Assembly (NCBI GenBank): GCA_039707465.1
Contig: CM077646.1
Span: 80,252,715-80,316,714 of the forward strand
Origin: Rhabdophis nuchalis
Taxonomy: Eukaryota > Chordata > Lepidosauria > Squamata > Natricidae
DNA length: 64,000 nucleotides
Direction of reading: 5' to 3'
The position numbers were made by a program, and so were the translations under genes. Under the pieces are notes generated by a model. The model ran no database searches. It was not told the origin of the DNA and saw only the letters and a list, made by a program, of their open reading frames with translations. Positions 1 through 11,857 of the stretch are shown in pieces (position 1 is the stretch's first letter; the number at the start of each line of letters is the position of its first letter).

Positions 1-744
1 CATGAGCAACCAGACAGAATGGGCAGACCGGTGGCTGTGCAGGCAATTAACTAGGGCTTATTTCAAGAGTAGGGCTTATATTAGCCACGTGGGTAGAAAG
101 TATGCTAGGGCTTATTTTAAGGATAGGTCTTATTTGGGTGAAAACAGGGTATATGGTCACTAAGAATCAACACCAACTGTAATCAATCAAAATTATTCTG
201 TGCTCAATTTTAATTTCGAAATCTTAAATATGGTTAGGATCTGGAAGAAAAGGTTTCATACATAAGGAGCCAGACCTTGAGTTGAAGAAACTATTCCAGA
301 TTTTGCCAGACACTACCTTTACAAAGAATAATATAATCAGATAAAATATTTTTAAAGTTTAAATCAGTTTAATTGCTCAGTTTACTTTTAAGCCAAAATA
401 TATGTCTAACCACACATGGAACTCAACAATTTATCTATAATGTGATCGTTGTTTTTTTTTTAAGTCCTGTCATGCTGTTAACTATAATAGTGGAGACAGA
501 CTGCTTAAGCAAAGCACTAATGAAATTCTTATCAGCTAGATAAATTGTACATCTGGCCTAAGTCCTGAAATAGAGGCAAACAGCCAAATTGCTTAGCTAA
601 GTAACTTTTAAAAATTATTTCCTACCCATAATGCTCTGCAACTGAGTAAAATTCAGGATTATTTTTTTAAAGGTTTAAAATGGTCCGAGTATAAGCTGGT
701 TTGTATTAGCAAGGATGCCACAAAGATTCCGCAGAATATCTTGC
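1..744. other. FBLN2 intron with a mariner-like MITE remnant
   Basis: No coding exon is visible here; I looked for the next FBLN2 exon (QCCDCC-type codons on the minus strand) and did not find it. Positions 50-155 contain alternating 'agggcttattt' and 'ggtcttattt' blocks, the same family as the TA-flanked element at 13169..14183. The rest is AT-rich intron without recognisable structure. Confidence 0.5.
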
Positions 745-874
745 CTTATAAAATGATGCGCCACAGGTATCGCTTTCATCTGATCCACATAAATCACCTT
801 CTCTGGCAGCAATCATGCCAGCAATGCAGCTATTTTCCTTTAAATACGAGACACAGCACTGCTTTTGGGCAACT
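745..874 (-). CDS. FBLN2: FBLN2 exon: anaphylatoxin-like module (partial gene)
   Basis: This 130-bp exon encodes 43 codons plus one base. It reads VAQKQCCVSYLKEN, then SCIAGMIAAREGDLCG, then ESDTCGASFYK, matching the anaphylatoxin-like (fibulin type I) region of fibulin-2, a secreted extracellular-matrix and elastic-fibre glycoprotein. The acceptor is TTTATTTATTGCAG just upstream of 874 (minus sense). The entering phase is right: AG from the previous exon plus A here makes the Arg codon. The exon ends in phase 0 after TAT AAG. The donor is GCAAGA, not GT, so this looks like a GC-AG intron. Spaced CC and C residues agree with the disulphide-rich module. The next exon (QCCDCC in other vertebrates) lies outside the window to the left. 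The family is very sure; the exact 3' boundary rests on the GC donor and on the known exon break after YK. Confidence 0.93.
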
Positions 875-2569
875 CTGCAATAAATAAAGAAATATATTTC
901 TTTCACAACACAGGATGCTACTGGCAAATACTCTGATACAGTGAAGATGGAAGGCATAGGATACAAGCAGTATAGGTTTAAAATATGTCATCTCAAATTT
1001 AAATGAATATTTATACCAAGTCATACAACTGGCAGTTTCTATTTATATCATTTTGCTTAACATAAACTATCTAGCAGGTGGTTAGGCTTCTCTGAATAAA
1101 TAGAACAGAACACAACCACAGAAATGGGTACCTAAACAGTGCAGGAAGGTGTTATATATGAGTCAGTACAATCAAATTTATGTCTTGCTTTAGGCATAAA
1201 AATGCCAGTGGTTAGCACTAAAAATGGAGAAGAAATCAAACCTCTACAAAAGTTTTGACGCTATAACTCCTTAAATCTCCTTAAGCTATAACCCAAACAT
1301 GTACCATTTACATTTTATGATAAAGTTCATAGATACAAATAATAATAATAATCTTTATTGTCATTGTAATAAAATAAAAATATTACAATGAAAAAAGAGC
1401 AGGAAAAAAATGATACATTCAAGGACTCCAATTAGATGGTGTTTTCCCACACAGCTGCAAAATCATCCATGCAAAGGAAGTGAGATAGCCTGGCAGATGT
1501 TTGGGACGTGTGAAAATCATGCCCCAACTTGTTCAGAATTCTTGACAGAGGAATCAGTATAATGACAGACAACAATGACAATAATAGATGCCGATGTAAT
1601 TAAAAATTATTTTAATTTGCTGGGTAAATAAATGTCCAAGAAAAATATATATCTGGGACTGAAAATCAGAAATATAAAACAAAAAAAAACCTAAAAGAAA
1701 AAAAAAAGAAATAAGGAAGTGTCTTTTTGAAATTTCTAATAAAATTGGAAGATGAGCCAAAACATAAAGGGTGCCAGAAGGTGATTTTGCCTAAGGCAAT
1801 CAAACGTCTGGAGCCCTGACTATTAGCCATCTCCTATGGCTACAACAACCTTGATCTTCTTTAGGGTGAATTTAATTTTTCTGTCTCTGGAAATCTGAGC
1901 CAACTAGATAGTTCCCATGTCCTGTCATTCTCCTCCCTGCATAGCAATTTGTAAGCCAAAATCATCCTGGAATCTGTGTTTGTTCAGTAGCCCAAGACTG
2001 CCAAATGGCATCTTTATTCACGAGTCATTTTATTTCTTCTTCCCTTCAAAGCTCAACACGGCTAACTCCCTGCCAGATTCTTAACCCCTGAAACTGTTTA
2101 TGTGTGTGTGTCCCAAGCTCTTGTCTTACCTCCCCGTTATCACAAATAGTTTGTATGGTTGGAAGATCACATGACAGAATGGCAGATGGTATTTATTCTC
2201 TCCATTCTGTCACAGTACTGAATGCCATGTTTTTATCACAAGACACGTTCTTTTGCAAAGTCACAATATAAAGACTAGCAATGTTTTTGTAAATTATGTT
2301 ACAGTGGGCAGCTTTGAAATTAATAGAATTTTAGGAGCAGGCATTCAGCTTGACACTGGCATTTGAAATGAAAATAAAGATCCATTAAAATACTACACCT
2401 TTACCAGGGGATCATTTTAAATGTGAACTTCAACAATTTAATTTCCCACTGTGATAGACTATTTTTCTTCTTCTTCACAGCTAGAATAATTAGATTTCTT
2501 TTTCTTTACTGAAATGCCTCTACTGTTTGAGATCAAGAGTTCTATCCTTCATATATCTTTATATGAAAG

Positions 2570-2602
2570 GTAGGTAGGTAGGTAGGTAGGTAGGTAGGTA
2601 GG
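2570..2602 (+). repeat. (GGTA)n microsatellite, left part
   Basis: About eight GGTA units. The tract continues at 3088 and has been split by the LTR insertion at 2603..3087. The last six bases before the LTR (ggtagg) equal the first six after it. Confidence 0.9.
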
Positions 2603-3087
2603 TGTTGTGGCCCAGCCGGCTCCGGATGAGCTGCTGATGGACTCTTCTAGTGAATAGTCCTATGAGTCTGCTCTGGAGGAGGAGGGAGATGTTGAGGAAG
2701 CAGAGAGCCTGGTTGGCCACCAGGAGGCGCCTGGGTCTTGGAGTAGTGGGGAGGATCAGGGCCAGTTTGTCCCTGATGCTAGATTGCGAAGGGCTGAGAA
2801 GAGGAGGCAACAGTTACGCAAGAAGCGAGCTCTGAGGCCCTGAATTGGACTCAGCTGGTTAATGAATGGCCCCTCCCAAGAGAATTTATAAGGGAGTCTG
2901 TGAGGAGGAGTCATTTGCAGGGAACAACATTTGATGACAGCTTCTTGTAGATTCTGGTTAGTCACGTCTGAACAACCTTTGTCTTTGTTACCTGAAATTA
3001 AGACTCGCAGTCAAGGAGATAGTGGCAAGCAGCCAAGGGAGATAGTGGCAAGCAGCCAATCTGGTATCCGTTGGTGGGGGCAGAACA
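2603..3087 (+). mobile_element. Solo LTR, 485 bp, inserted in a microsatellite
   Basis: The segment begins TGTTGTGGCCCAG and ends GGGGGCAGAACA, so it has the TG...CA ends of a retroviral or retrotransposon LTR. It is flanked on both sides by ggtagg, which could be a 6-bp target duplication, although the GGTA host tract makes any such match partly trivial. A TATA-like aatttataagg lies near 2881-2892, followed by sequence that could be the R/U5 part. The imperfect internal duplication 'gagatagtggcaagcagcca' occurs twice at about 3017-3060. No internal gag or pol sequence is present, so this is a solo LTR left by recombination. Orientation follows the TATA box. An ERV of the 6-bp-duplication class or another LTR element are both possible; I do not recognise the family. 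Confidence 0.72.
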
Positions 3088-3137
3088 GGTAGGTAGGAAG
3101 GTAGGTAGGTAGGTAGGTAGGTAGGTAGGTAGGTAGG

Positions 3138-3216
<79 letters not shown>
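3088..3216 (+). repeat. (GGTA)n then (GATA)n microsatellite, Bkm-type
   Basis: About twelve GGTA-type units pass into about nineteen uninterrupted GATA units from roughly 3138. (GATA)n is the core of the Bkm satellite first described in snakes and concentrated on the W chromosome of advanced snakes, but dispersed short arrays are common. Confidence 0.95.
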
Positions 3217-4050
3217 GAAAGAAACAGTCATTGATGGAATATACAAGAGATTATTGTGTGCTCTGTGAGCGTGGTTGTTTGCTTGCAGTAATTATGATAC
3301 CAGACTTCTTCAGTGCCAGAGTGGGACTTGCATTTTGTTTACTGTATATACAATAGCTTGACCTTTCAGTGCTGGTGGGGGTCACTATGTTCAGTTATTT
3401 AGACTGAATTTTGGATAAGGGCACCACATTGAGGGAGTACCAGCAAAGTCAGAGAATCTATGGCACTTTCCTTATTTCCTTACTTATCATATTCCTATAG
3501 CAACTCATCCCACCATAAAGTGACTCTAGGCAGCTTAAAATAAAAATAATCATAAAATTAAAATATTAAAACAAATATAATTAGAAGGCATTATAATTGA
3601 GAGCTGCTGGAGGGAGCACATACTCTCTTCATTTCAGGGACACCTTTTTTAAAATTTGCACAAAAGAATCCTGTGCCTTCACATAACAGCTAGTATTTTG
3701 TAAAGGATATGATGCAGATGGTTATATTGGAAAAAAACATTATTCATGGAGATCTGACAATGCACAATCCTCTTCCAGAGTTATGATAATAGTTGTGAAC
3801 AGATTTGAGGATTCTGAGATGTTTAGAGTGGAACATTTAAGTATATATGCGATATTACACCCAAATATCATTAGAAAATATCTGAAAAGCTTCATAATAA
3901 TAATAATCTAAGCAATAGATCTGACAGTAGTGTCACCTAGTATTGACCTGACATAAAGAATACCATGTTGATTATATTATAATGTACAGGATATTTGTAA
4001 ACTCAAATTTTTGTGCTTGTTTTTTTTTAAAAAGCATTTATTTTACCCAC

Positions 4051-4162
4051 CTGCATATATCACCACTTGTTCCACTTATTGGAATTTCCATGCATTCATT
4101 GTTATCAATAGCCCATTGTTGTCCAGCAGCACAGCAAGTTTCAATTAAATCTTTTGTTGAAT
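4051..4162 (-). CDS. FBLN2: FBLN2 exon: first anaphylatoxin-like module
   Basis: This 112-bp exon begins with two bases that complete a GAT (Asp) codon, then encodes STKDLIETCCAAGQQWAID followed by NNECMEIPISGTSGDIC, and ends with AG of the next Arg codon. It matches the start of the anaphylatoxin-like region of vertebrate fibulin-2 nearly residue for residue. The acceptor is CCTTTTTTTTCCAG upstream of 4162 (minus sense) and the donor is GTGGGT below 4051. Both phases (1 in, 2 out) fit the neighbouring exons at 46620 and 874. The CC pair and following cysteines belong to the disulphide-bonded module that continues in the next exon. Confidence 0.95.
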
Positions 4163-4744
4163 CTGGAAAAAAAAGGTATATAGTTACATGAAATATATTT
4201 GGGACATCAGACCAGATTGGTAACACCTGTTACAAAATATGATTGTTTGGGGTACTACTGTAAAGGATTCTGGCCATTTTTCTCTATTCCCCTTCCTCCA
4301 TCCGAGATTTTCTGGATGTAATAATCCTTCTGTAAACAATCAGAGTTCCAAGAACCCTGAACATGCTCAATCAACATTGGGCTTTTTAATGCATATATGT
4401 TTCTTATCTAGCCTATATCATAGATATCAGGGTAAAGAATATCAATGGAATAAACAGCAGTAATTTTTCATAATGTACCTCCCTCAACAATGGAAGAACC
4501 TCTTCGAAAAGAACCTCTTAGTTGATCTTAATACTTGGGTGAGTGGAACTCTCTCAAATTATTGAGGGTCTATATTAACACTTTGAATTAAGATTGGAAA
4601 CTTGGACTTCTATTCCCTCCACAAACTTAAAACTATTTTGGAATCTTTAAAAATTTACTACTCTCAAGTCCACTGATACCATTCTCTTATGTGTGAGCAC
4701 AGTGCCAGATAGTTATGAAAGCTTCTCAATAATTAGATTGAATC

Positions 4745-4884
4745 TAGTGGTGGGTAGCTAATTTTTTTTACTACTGGTTTGGGTGCACTCCTGCGCTTGC
4801 TCATGCACATGTGTGACGCTTCTGGGAGGAGCCTCCCACCGCCGCTACTACCAGTTCACCCAATCCGGGAGCAACCCATCTCTG
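4745..4884. mobile_element. hAT-type MITE, 140 bp
   Basis: It begins tagtggtggg and ends gcaacccatctctg, with a GC-rich interior. The 8-bp flank attgaatc is repeated exactly at 4737-4744 and 4885-4892, the target-duplication length of hAT transposons. It belongs to the same 'cagtggtggg' family as 22001, 23741, 28479 and 42925. Confidence 0.8.
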
Positions 4885-5040
4885 ATTGAATCTGATTCTT
4901 GTTTCCTATTGCTCCTCAAATGATGAACTCCAGAGATGGCTAGTGCAGATTTCCAATGATATACATCAGTAGACTTTAACAATCTGATTATAATTTAGAC
5001 TTCAATCATTGCACAAATTCTAGAGAACAAACCCTATTGA

Positions 5041-5095
5041 AAATTTATTTATGTATTTATTTATTTATTTTATTAAATTTATACCCCGCCCTTCT
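5041..5095 (-). mobile_element. L2 LINE 3' tail remnant
   Basis: On the minus strand this reads GGAGAAGGGCGGGGTATAAAT followed by AATAAA/AAAT repeats, the 3' end of the L2 family seen at 12405 and 51480. No coding part is kept. Confidence 0.7.
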
Positions 5096-5918
5096 CCTTA
5101 TTTCTAAATAGACACAGCATCATTCTCCTGTTCTAAAATGGTACCATCTACTCAGAAGAAATAGGGATCAGTAAGCTCACAAAAATATCAATATTTCAAA
5201 AACAAATTTTTATATGGAAATAGATTCCAAATGAACATAGTGAGAACTGTGTTCAGTGACCACAGAATATTGGCTGACTGCTGAACAAGGGAGGGAACAA
5301 AAATGCACAGAGGGGAGGTGAAATATTATATCCTGGAAAAAGGATGAATAGCTGAAAGCCATCCATACAGTCTGTATTTTGTTTCAGACTCCATTTAGAT
5401 GTAGTACATGCTACACACAGTATGTAATAGCTAAGGTATTAGACTAAGACTGAAGAGAACCATTTTAAGTTCATATTCAGATACAGAAACTCGCCAGATG
5501 CCTTTTGGCTTATAACTTAGCCTTTCAGCCCAACCTGTCTCAGAGGATTGAGACAGTGAGGATAAAATTGGAGAAAGAAATACTTTATGAAACTGCCTTG
5601 TAAAATAGGATGAAATTGAGAATTGAAATCTAATAAAGGCTTCGACATTTTTAGTCAACACATTTTTTTCACTACACATTCCCTATCCTCTCTAAAACAA
5701 GATTGCATATTCATTTCCATCTACATAGGCTTCCAATACTGTTTCTGACAACACACAAGAAAAGAAGTTATGCCATAGCAGATAGTGCTGTCAATGGTAG
5801 CACAGGAAGCATTTCAGATTCAAAACTTTTTAAAAGCAACCTTCTTAAAAGCTGACTCCCCCCCCCCAAAAAAAATCTATATGATTGAAGAACCATGATA
5901 TTTCTTTCTTAAGAATGA

Positions 5919-6002
5919 TTTTATTTGCAAAATGACCTAGAAAGTTTCACAAATTCTTTAAAACATATTTGTGAAGCTTTCTAGGTCATTTTACAAATAA
6001 AA
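5919..6002. repeat. Inverted repeat, 36-bp arms
   Basis: Arms 5919-5954 and 5967-6002 are reverse complements with two mismatches and a 12-bp loop. The core is caaaatgacctagaaag. No gene or terminal duplication explains it. Confidence 0.85.
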
Positions 6003-6689
6003 CCTAGTTGAATTAAGCTGTTTTACCTATTGATATGAATAGAAATATATTATACTGACCCAATATTGTCCAGCTATTTAAGAATGATTTTTCATTTTTT
6101 TAAATCATTGTCCAAAAATATTATATAAGGCATCACTGTTAAATATTGAACAGGAAATTCTCTTGGGGTAATGAAGTTCTCTAATTTGATAAAGTCTGAA
6201 CTTTGCTGATCCTCAGACTTTTGGTGCTCAATACAGAAGGTTAATAGGCTTTATATTGAGTAGTTTATGGTCCATAATTTGAGGCATACTAAATTAGCTG
6301 TTCAGTTGAAGAAATGCATGAAGCTGATGAGCCACTCAAGAGTTCAATATCAGTAAAACAGATATAAATGCCATATTAACATCCAAGGTAAGCCAAGATA
6401 CAGTAAGTACATGCACTAAATATAAATGAGGTATTAATGAAAGGCTAATTAGCATCACCAAGTAGAATAACATTATTGTTGATAAACATTAATTCACATA
6501 TATTTTGTTGCAGAAGAATGCCGAAGTCATGCCAAGTATTCTATAGCATTAATGTCTGAAATCATAGGATACCTAGGTTTAGAAAACGTAGCCATATGGT
6601 CACTGAAAATTTGCTCCTACTGTTAAATTGCATCAAAATAATTGTATTTTTTAAAATGCCTACAATTTTAGATAGATAGATAGATTTAG

Positions 6690-9131
6690 ATAGATTTTAT
6701 TTTTCTATACCGCGTCCTCTCCCCAGGGGGACTCGGAGCGGTGCACAGGGAAAATTAAAACAGCATAAAATATATACATAAATAAATACAATAAAAACAA
6801 ATTAAATCAACTGTCCCTGTACTAAAATCCCCATTTTAAAATTAACATTCCCTAACCCCTGAGGTAGAGACTAACCTAGGCCGGCCAAGCAGAAAAAGTG
6901 AGTTTTTAATTTCTGACGGAAGGAGCGGAGGTCCGTAGTTGTTCTAATGTTGGGGGGAAGGTCGTTCCAGAGGGCTGGGCCCGCCACAGAGAAGGCCCTT
7001 CCCCTGGGCGTCGCCCGCTGACAAAGTCTAGTGGACGGCACCCGGAGAAGTCCCTCTCTGTGGGAGCGAATGGGCCGGGAAGATGTATGGGGCAGAATCC
7101 GATCCCGCAGATAGCTAGGTCCCGAGCCATGGAGCGCTTTAAAGATGAGAACTAACACCTTGAAGCGCACCCGAAAGACGACAGGTAGCCAGTGCAGCTC
7201 GTGCAAGAGCGGTGTTACATGGGTATACCTTGCGGTACCCATTATTGCTCGCGCGGCTGCATTCTGGACCAGCTGAAGTCTTCGGGTGCACCTCAAGGGG
7301 AGCCCCATGTAGAGAGAGTTACAATAGTCCAGTCGGGATGTCACGAGAGCATGAGTGACTGTGCGAAGGGCGTCCCGATCCAATAGGGGGCGCAACTGGC
7401 GAACCAGGCGAACCTGGTAAAACGCCCTCCTGGCCACGGCTGTCACTTGATCTTCCATGGACAGCCGGGCATCCAGGAGGACACCCAAGTTGCGCACCCC
7501 ATCCACAGGGGCAAGATGTTCGCCCCCTATGGCCAGCGATGGAGTCAGCTGGTTGAATCGGGCAGCCGGAAACCACAGCCACTCGGTCTTGGTCGGGTTG
7601 AGTCTGAGTCCGTTACTTCCCATCCAGATCCGTACGGCTTCCAGGCACTGGCACATCACCGCTACGGCATCGTTGGGGTGGCTTGGGGTAGATATATACA
7701 GCTGAGTATCATCAGCGTAGAGATGGTACTCTACCCCAAAGCCACGGATGATCTCACCCAGCGGCTTCATATATGTGTTGAACAGGAGAGGCGAGAGGAC
7801 CGACCCCTGAGGAACCCCACATGTGAGGGGTCTCGAGGTCGACCTCTGCTCTCCTGCCAACACAAATTGCGATCGGCCAGAGAGGTAGGAGGAGAACCAC
7901 CGTAAAACGGTGCCTCCCACCCCCAACCCCTCCAGCCGATGCAATAGGATACCATGGTCGATGGTATCGAAAGCCGCCGAGAGGTCTAATAGGACCAGGA
8001 TGGAGGAGCAACCCCCATCTCTGGCCCTCCAGAGATCATCGACCAACGCGACCAATGCCGTCTCGGTGCTATGCCCGGGCCGAAAGCCGGACTGGCGCGG
8101 GTCTAGATAATCAACTTCCTCCAGGTGACGGGGAAACTGTTGTGCCACCACACTCTCAACAACCTTCGCCAAAAAGGGAAGGTTGGAGACTGGACGATAG
8201 TTGGTTAATAAAGCTGGATCCAAAGAGGGCTTCTTAAGGAGGGGCCTCACCATGGCCTCTTTTAGGGAAGCAGGTAAGGCACCCTCACTTAAGGATGCGT
8301 TGACAACCTCTTGGAGCCAGCCTCGTGTCACCTCCCAGGATGCCAGTACAAGCCAGGAGGGACACGGGTCCAATAAACATGTGGTGGCTCGCAGTCGCCC
8401 ACGTAACCTGTCCATATCCTCGGAAGTAACGGAGTCAAACTCCTCCCAAACAAGATCTGTCTCATGGCATCCCACTGGGCCATCAATGGAGGCTAACTCA
8501 TTCTGTATCTGAGCGATTTTCTCCTGCAGAAAAATCACAAATTCCTCTGCTCTACCCTGCAGCGGGGCTTCCCGCACCCTCTGTTGAAGGAGGGAACGGG
8601 TCACCCTAAACAGGGCGGCAGGGCGGTTTTCTGCGGATGCTATGAGAGTGGCACAATGATGACGTTTGGCCACTCTCAGCGCCACAATGTAAGTCCATAA
8701 ATGGGCTCTTACCTGTGTCCGGTCAGATTCAGAATGGGTAGCCCTCCATCTTTTCTCTAGGCATCTCTTGTGGCGTTTCATCACCCCCAGCTCCTCGGTA
8801 AACCAAGGAGCCAGGGTGTTTCGGCGCCACAAGAGAGGCCGCAAGGGCGCGACCTGATCCAAGGCTCCCGTGGTCGCAATATTCCATGCGGCCACGAGGT
8901 CCTCCATCGGGGCGCGGGTCAGAGGTACAGGAAGTGGCCCAAGCGCCATCTGGAACCCATCAGGGTCCATCAGATGCCTGGGGCGGAACCAAATAGGTAA
9001 CTCAGGTTCCGCCTCCCCGCGGTGAGGGGCAGCGGTTGGAAAGTCGAGCCGGAGAAGTGAGTGGTCTGTCCATGACAAGGGCGTGATGACTATATCCCCT
9101 ATACCCAGATCACTCTTCCATTGGCCTGAGA
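6690..9131 (-). mobile_element. L2-type LINE, 5'-truncated, about 2.4 kb
   Basis: The 3' end (low coordinates) has a GATA-like tail and a hairpin around 'gtcctctccccagggggactcgg'. The body encodes most of ORF2. The 5' end is cut inside the endonuclease domain and joins a perfect 18-bp inverted duplication at 9107..9149. The long unbroken frame suggests a fairly young insertion. It lies inside the large FBLN2 intron in the same orientation as the gene. Confidence 0.9.
6871..9130 (-). CDS. L2 ORF2 fragment: endonuclease end, reverse transcriptase, C-terminal domain
   Basis: The open frame runs 813 codons (6871..9312), but the first 60 or so residues come from flanking DNA. The L2 part starts near residue 68 with the last piece of the AP-type endonuclease (TPLSWTDHSLLRLDF, His at residue 84). 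Reverse transcriptase follows: LTNYRPVSNLPF, LLDLSAAFDTIDH (catalytic Asp near 449), [14 protein letters not shown], and YADD at residues 532-535. The C-terminal part holds [14 protein letters not shown] and [20 protein letters not shown], typical of L2 elements. Catalytic residues of the reverse transcriptase are intact. It lacks ORF1 and the catalytic N-terminal endonuclease, so it is not autonomous. Confidence 0.9.
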
Positions 9132-9149
9132 CCAATGGAAGAGTGATCT
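9107..9149. repeat. Perfect 18-bp inverted repeat at the L2 5' junction
   Basis: Arms agatcactcttccattgg and its exact complement are separated by about 7 bp (cctgaga). One arm is L2 sequence and the other is new, so it looks like a snap-back copy made when the insertion was completed. Confidence 0.85.
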
Positions 9150-9312
9150 TAATTTCTGCTCCAAAGAAAAACCTAGAAAGACAATAGAAAAAAAACATAT
9201 GTTCTGTATCTGACAAGTACACCTTATGAAAAATAACATATAATGAAGAAGAGGTCAAATTTCCCCCTCTCTGAATGAGAGCGATGATCCAGATGAAGAT
9301 CCTTCTGCACAT

Positions 9313-11855
9313 ACTTATAAATAAAATGGAAAGGGCAAGGACTGATTAGGTCTACTTTAAACTGGAATATAGTGATGGGAGTTATCTTTTCTGAAAAAAA
9401 GTGAACACATTTTAATTGGTTCAGGAATTAAGGAAGAATTTGGAAAAAAAATAGACAGCAGAATCAGGGAGATGCATAGTGCTTACATTATCTTGTCTAA
9501 TTTATTGCTTTGAAAATATTCTACTCTAAACTATCTCTGAAATGGAATATTGTGATGGGAGATATTACTTGATGTGAGGCCAGAGAAAGAGGACCAAAAA
9601 TGTTTAAATCATCCTGATCACCATTTTTGTTTCCACACTGGATTTTTTTATTTGCATTCTGAAGTCAAACACAGTACATACTGAATAAAAATGTGTTACC
9701 CTAGTTACAGTTATCCTAGTGCCATATCCCAGTCCTACAGGCTCCATATAATTGTGCAAGTTTTTGTTCTTTAGGCAGGTGGGCATAGTTCCAGAAAAAG
9801 CCTTGATCTGTAGTTTTTTATCCTTGGTTATCTTTTGAAGGCAAAATTCTACAATCCATGTGGGATCCAGAGTCATTCTTGAGTATAAAGTTAATGGGGG
9901 TTGGCACTACAATTTGCAATGTATAGGATCCTGGGTACCAAATTCAAGATTAACATGAAGGCAAAAAGACAAATACCTTGGTTGGAACTGTGCTTATGTA
10001 GCCCCAATTACACATATAAGTATTTATGTACCAATTTCCTTTTTACAATTTTTCCTCCCTTTTTGTAAATTTCTTGTGGTATATCCTACAAAATTCATGC
10101 TTTCATACAGTGCTTCATTCTAGAATCAATCTTTTAGATCTTTTTCTGCTTCCAGTAATAGGATCTTTTAAATTAATCTGTGTTCAATAAATAATTCATC
10201 TATGCTTAGCTTTTTAAATTAAAAATCTGGAGTGCCCAAACGGGACAAGTAAATGTATCTCCTTATCTCCTTATCCCACGCGCACAATAGAATAAGCATC
10301 AGGCTGTATTATCTGATTGACCTCTTTCCTAAAACAAATGAACATTTAATATTCTCTTGGACTATAGTGATGAACACTTGGAATACTTGGAATTATCTGG
10401 GACAGAGGTCAGCTAAATTAGATAGTTTACATTTTCATTAACAATGGTTTTCAATGCTAAGCTTGAAGGAAAGAGAAGGAAAACTCTGCAGATACTCAAA
10501 AGTACTTCAATTTTGAAACCTCTCTTCTATCCTCAGGTTTAAAAACATATTTCAAGTATAACGCAATTCCTGGTAATTTCAAGAACATATCCACATTATT
10601 TGCTTGATCTCTCCTATTGCTATCTTTGGGGAGGTTTTCAACACTTGCCCAATCAAACTAAAGTCGTGATATTTTTGGTGGTTTCTTATTTAAGTACTTG
10701 ACTGAGAGGCCATACATAAGAAATAATTCATTTCCATTCCTATAGGACTTACTTTGGCAGAGAAACTGTATCACCACTGACTTTTCAATAAAGATTTCTG
10801 TTACAGAGCTCCATTCACAAATACTGCTAAATTGGTTCCAGATAAAATGGGCCCAGCTAGTAGGATCATGTGACCTCGGTTCCTTTTTTAACCTGTTGCC
10901 TAAGGAAACAACTTCTGAATGTTTTTAAAATGGGATGAGAAAACAATGTAGGAAGTAAAACCCTTATATTTGTGGAACATTGTCACTGTGCTTAGTTTTC
11001 ATGCCACTAACAATAGCATTCATTCTGACCAGGAATATCAAACCTCTAGTTTATATTTATTGTTCATTCTAAATAGCCCTGGGATTTACATATACTTTCT
11101 GCTTTTTATGCACCATTCTTTTTATTGCTTATAAACTTATGCAGCAATCAATGGAAGTATTTTTGAAAGTTTATCCTGCCATGCAGAATTTTTATCAATT
11201 ATGGTTTTACTGAAAATATTTTCTGCTGTCTCATTTTAGCCCATTATAGAGAACATTTTGATTCATGTGGAACATAATTTGTTACCTTGTCTAGTCTGAT
11301 ATTAATGCAGCTACTGCTACTCTCCAGCAACCAAAATATTAGCAACAGCAATGCCAGAAAGATTAGAAACCCATTCATATTTAAACATTAATGGAAAGTG
11401 AACAAAAGAGGTAAATAACCACATGCAGTCATTTCTCAGGAGATTTGAATCACTGCCCAAGTTACTGTTTCTGTATTGTGGTTCTGAGGATACTAAACAG
11501 ACTTTCTTGTGTTTAGTACTTCAAAAATACAACTATCCTTGATCAAGCTAGCTGGTTTTCATAATGTACCCTGAGTGCCATATACTTTTCTAAAAACTCT
11601 TAAATACAAAACCAGGATATCAATTGATGAATGCAAAGTGCCAGGAATATCTATCCTTTTTAACTAAAACTTGTCCAACGTCATTGTTTTGTTCCACCCA
11701 ACCTCCAACAATGGGAAGGAGGCATTTTTGCTTGTTTCTGTTTTATACATCTCCAACGATTTACTATCCTTTAAAAAGCTTACATACATACATACAAGGC
11801 ATGACAATCATAAGATAGGCATTGTTACGTAGAGCACAAAAAGAAAAAATAGTAA
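9313..11855. other. Intron without recognisable elements
   Basis: AT-rich, no long frames, no terminal repeats and no tRNA-like boxes seen. Ordinary intron sequence as far as can be judged by eye. Confidence 0.5.
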
Positions 11856-11857
11856 CT

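Larger units (their letters stand above)
875..4050 (-). other. FBLN2 intron, 3.2 kb
   Basis: This intron separates the two anaphylatoxin-module exons. It holds a low-confidence retroposon fragment near 1340-1560, beginning with an AAT run and 'tttattgtcattgt'. It also holds the GGTA/GATA microsatellite with its solo LTR (2570..3216). The remainder, 1560-2560 and 3220-4050, is AT-rich and I see nothing further in it. Confidence 0.7.

Noticed and set aside
7447..8512. Several plus-strand frames of 60-150 codons
   Set aside because: They are antisense shadows of the L2 ORF2 reverse transcriptase.
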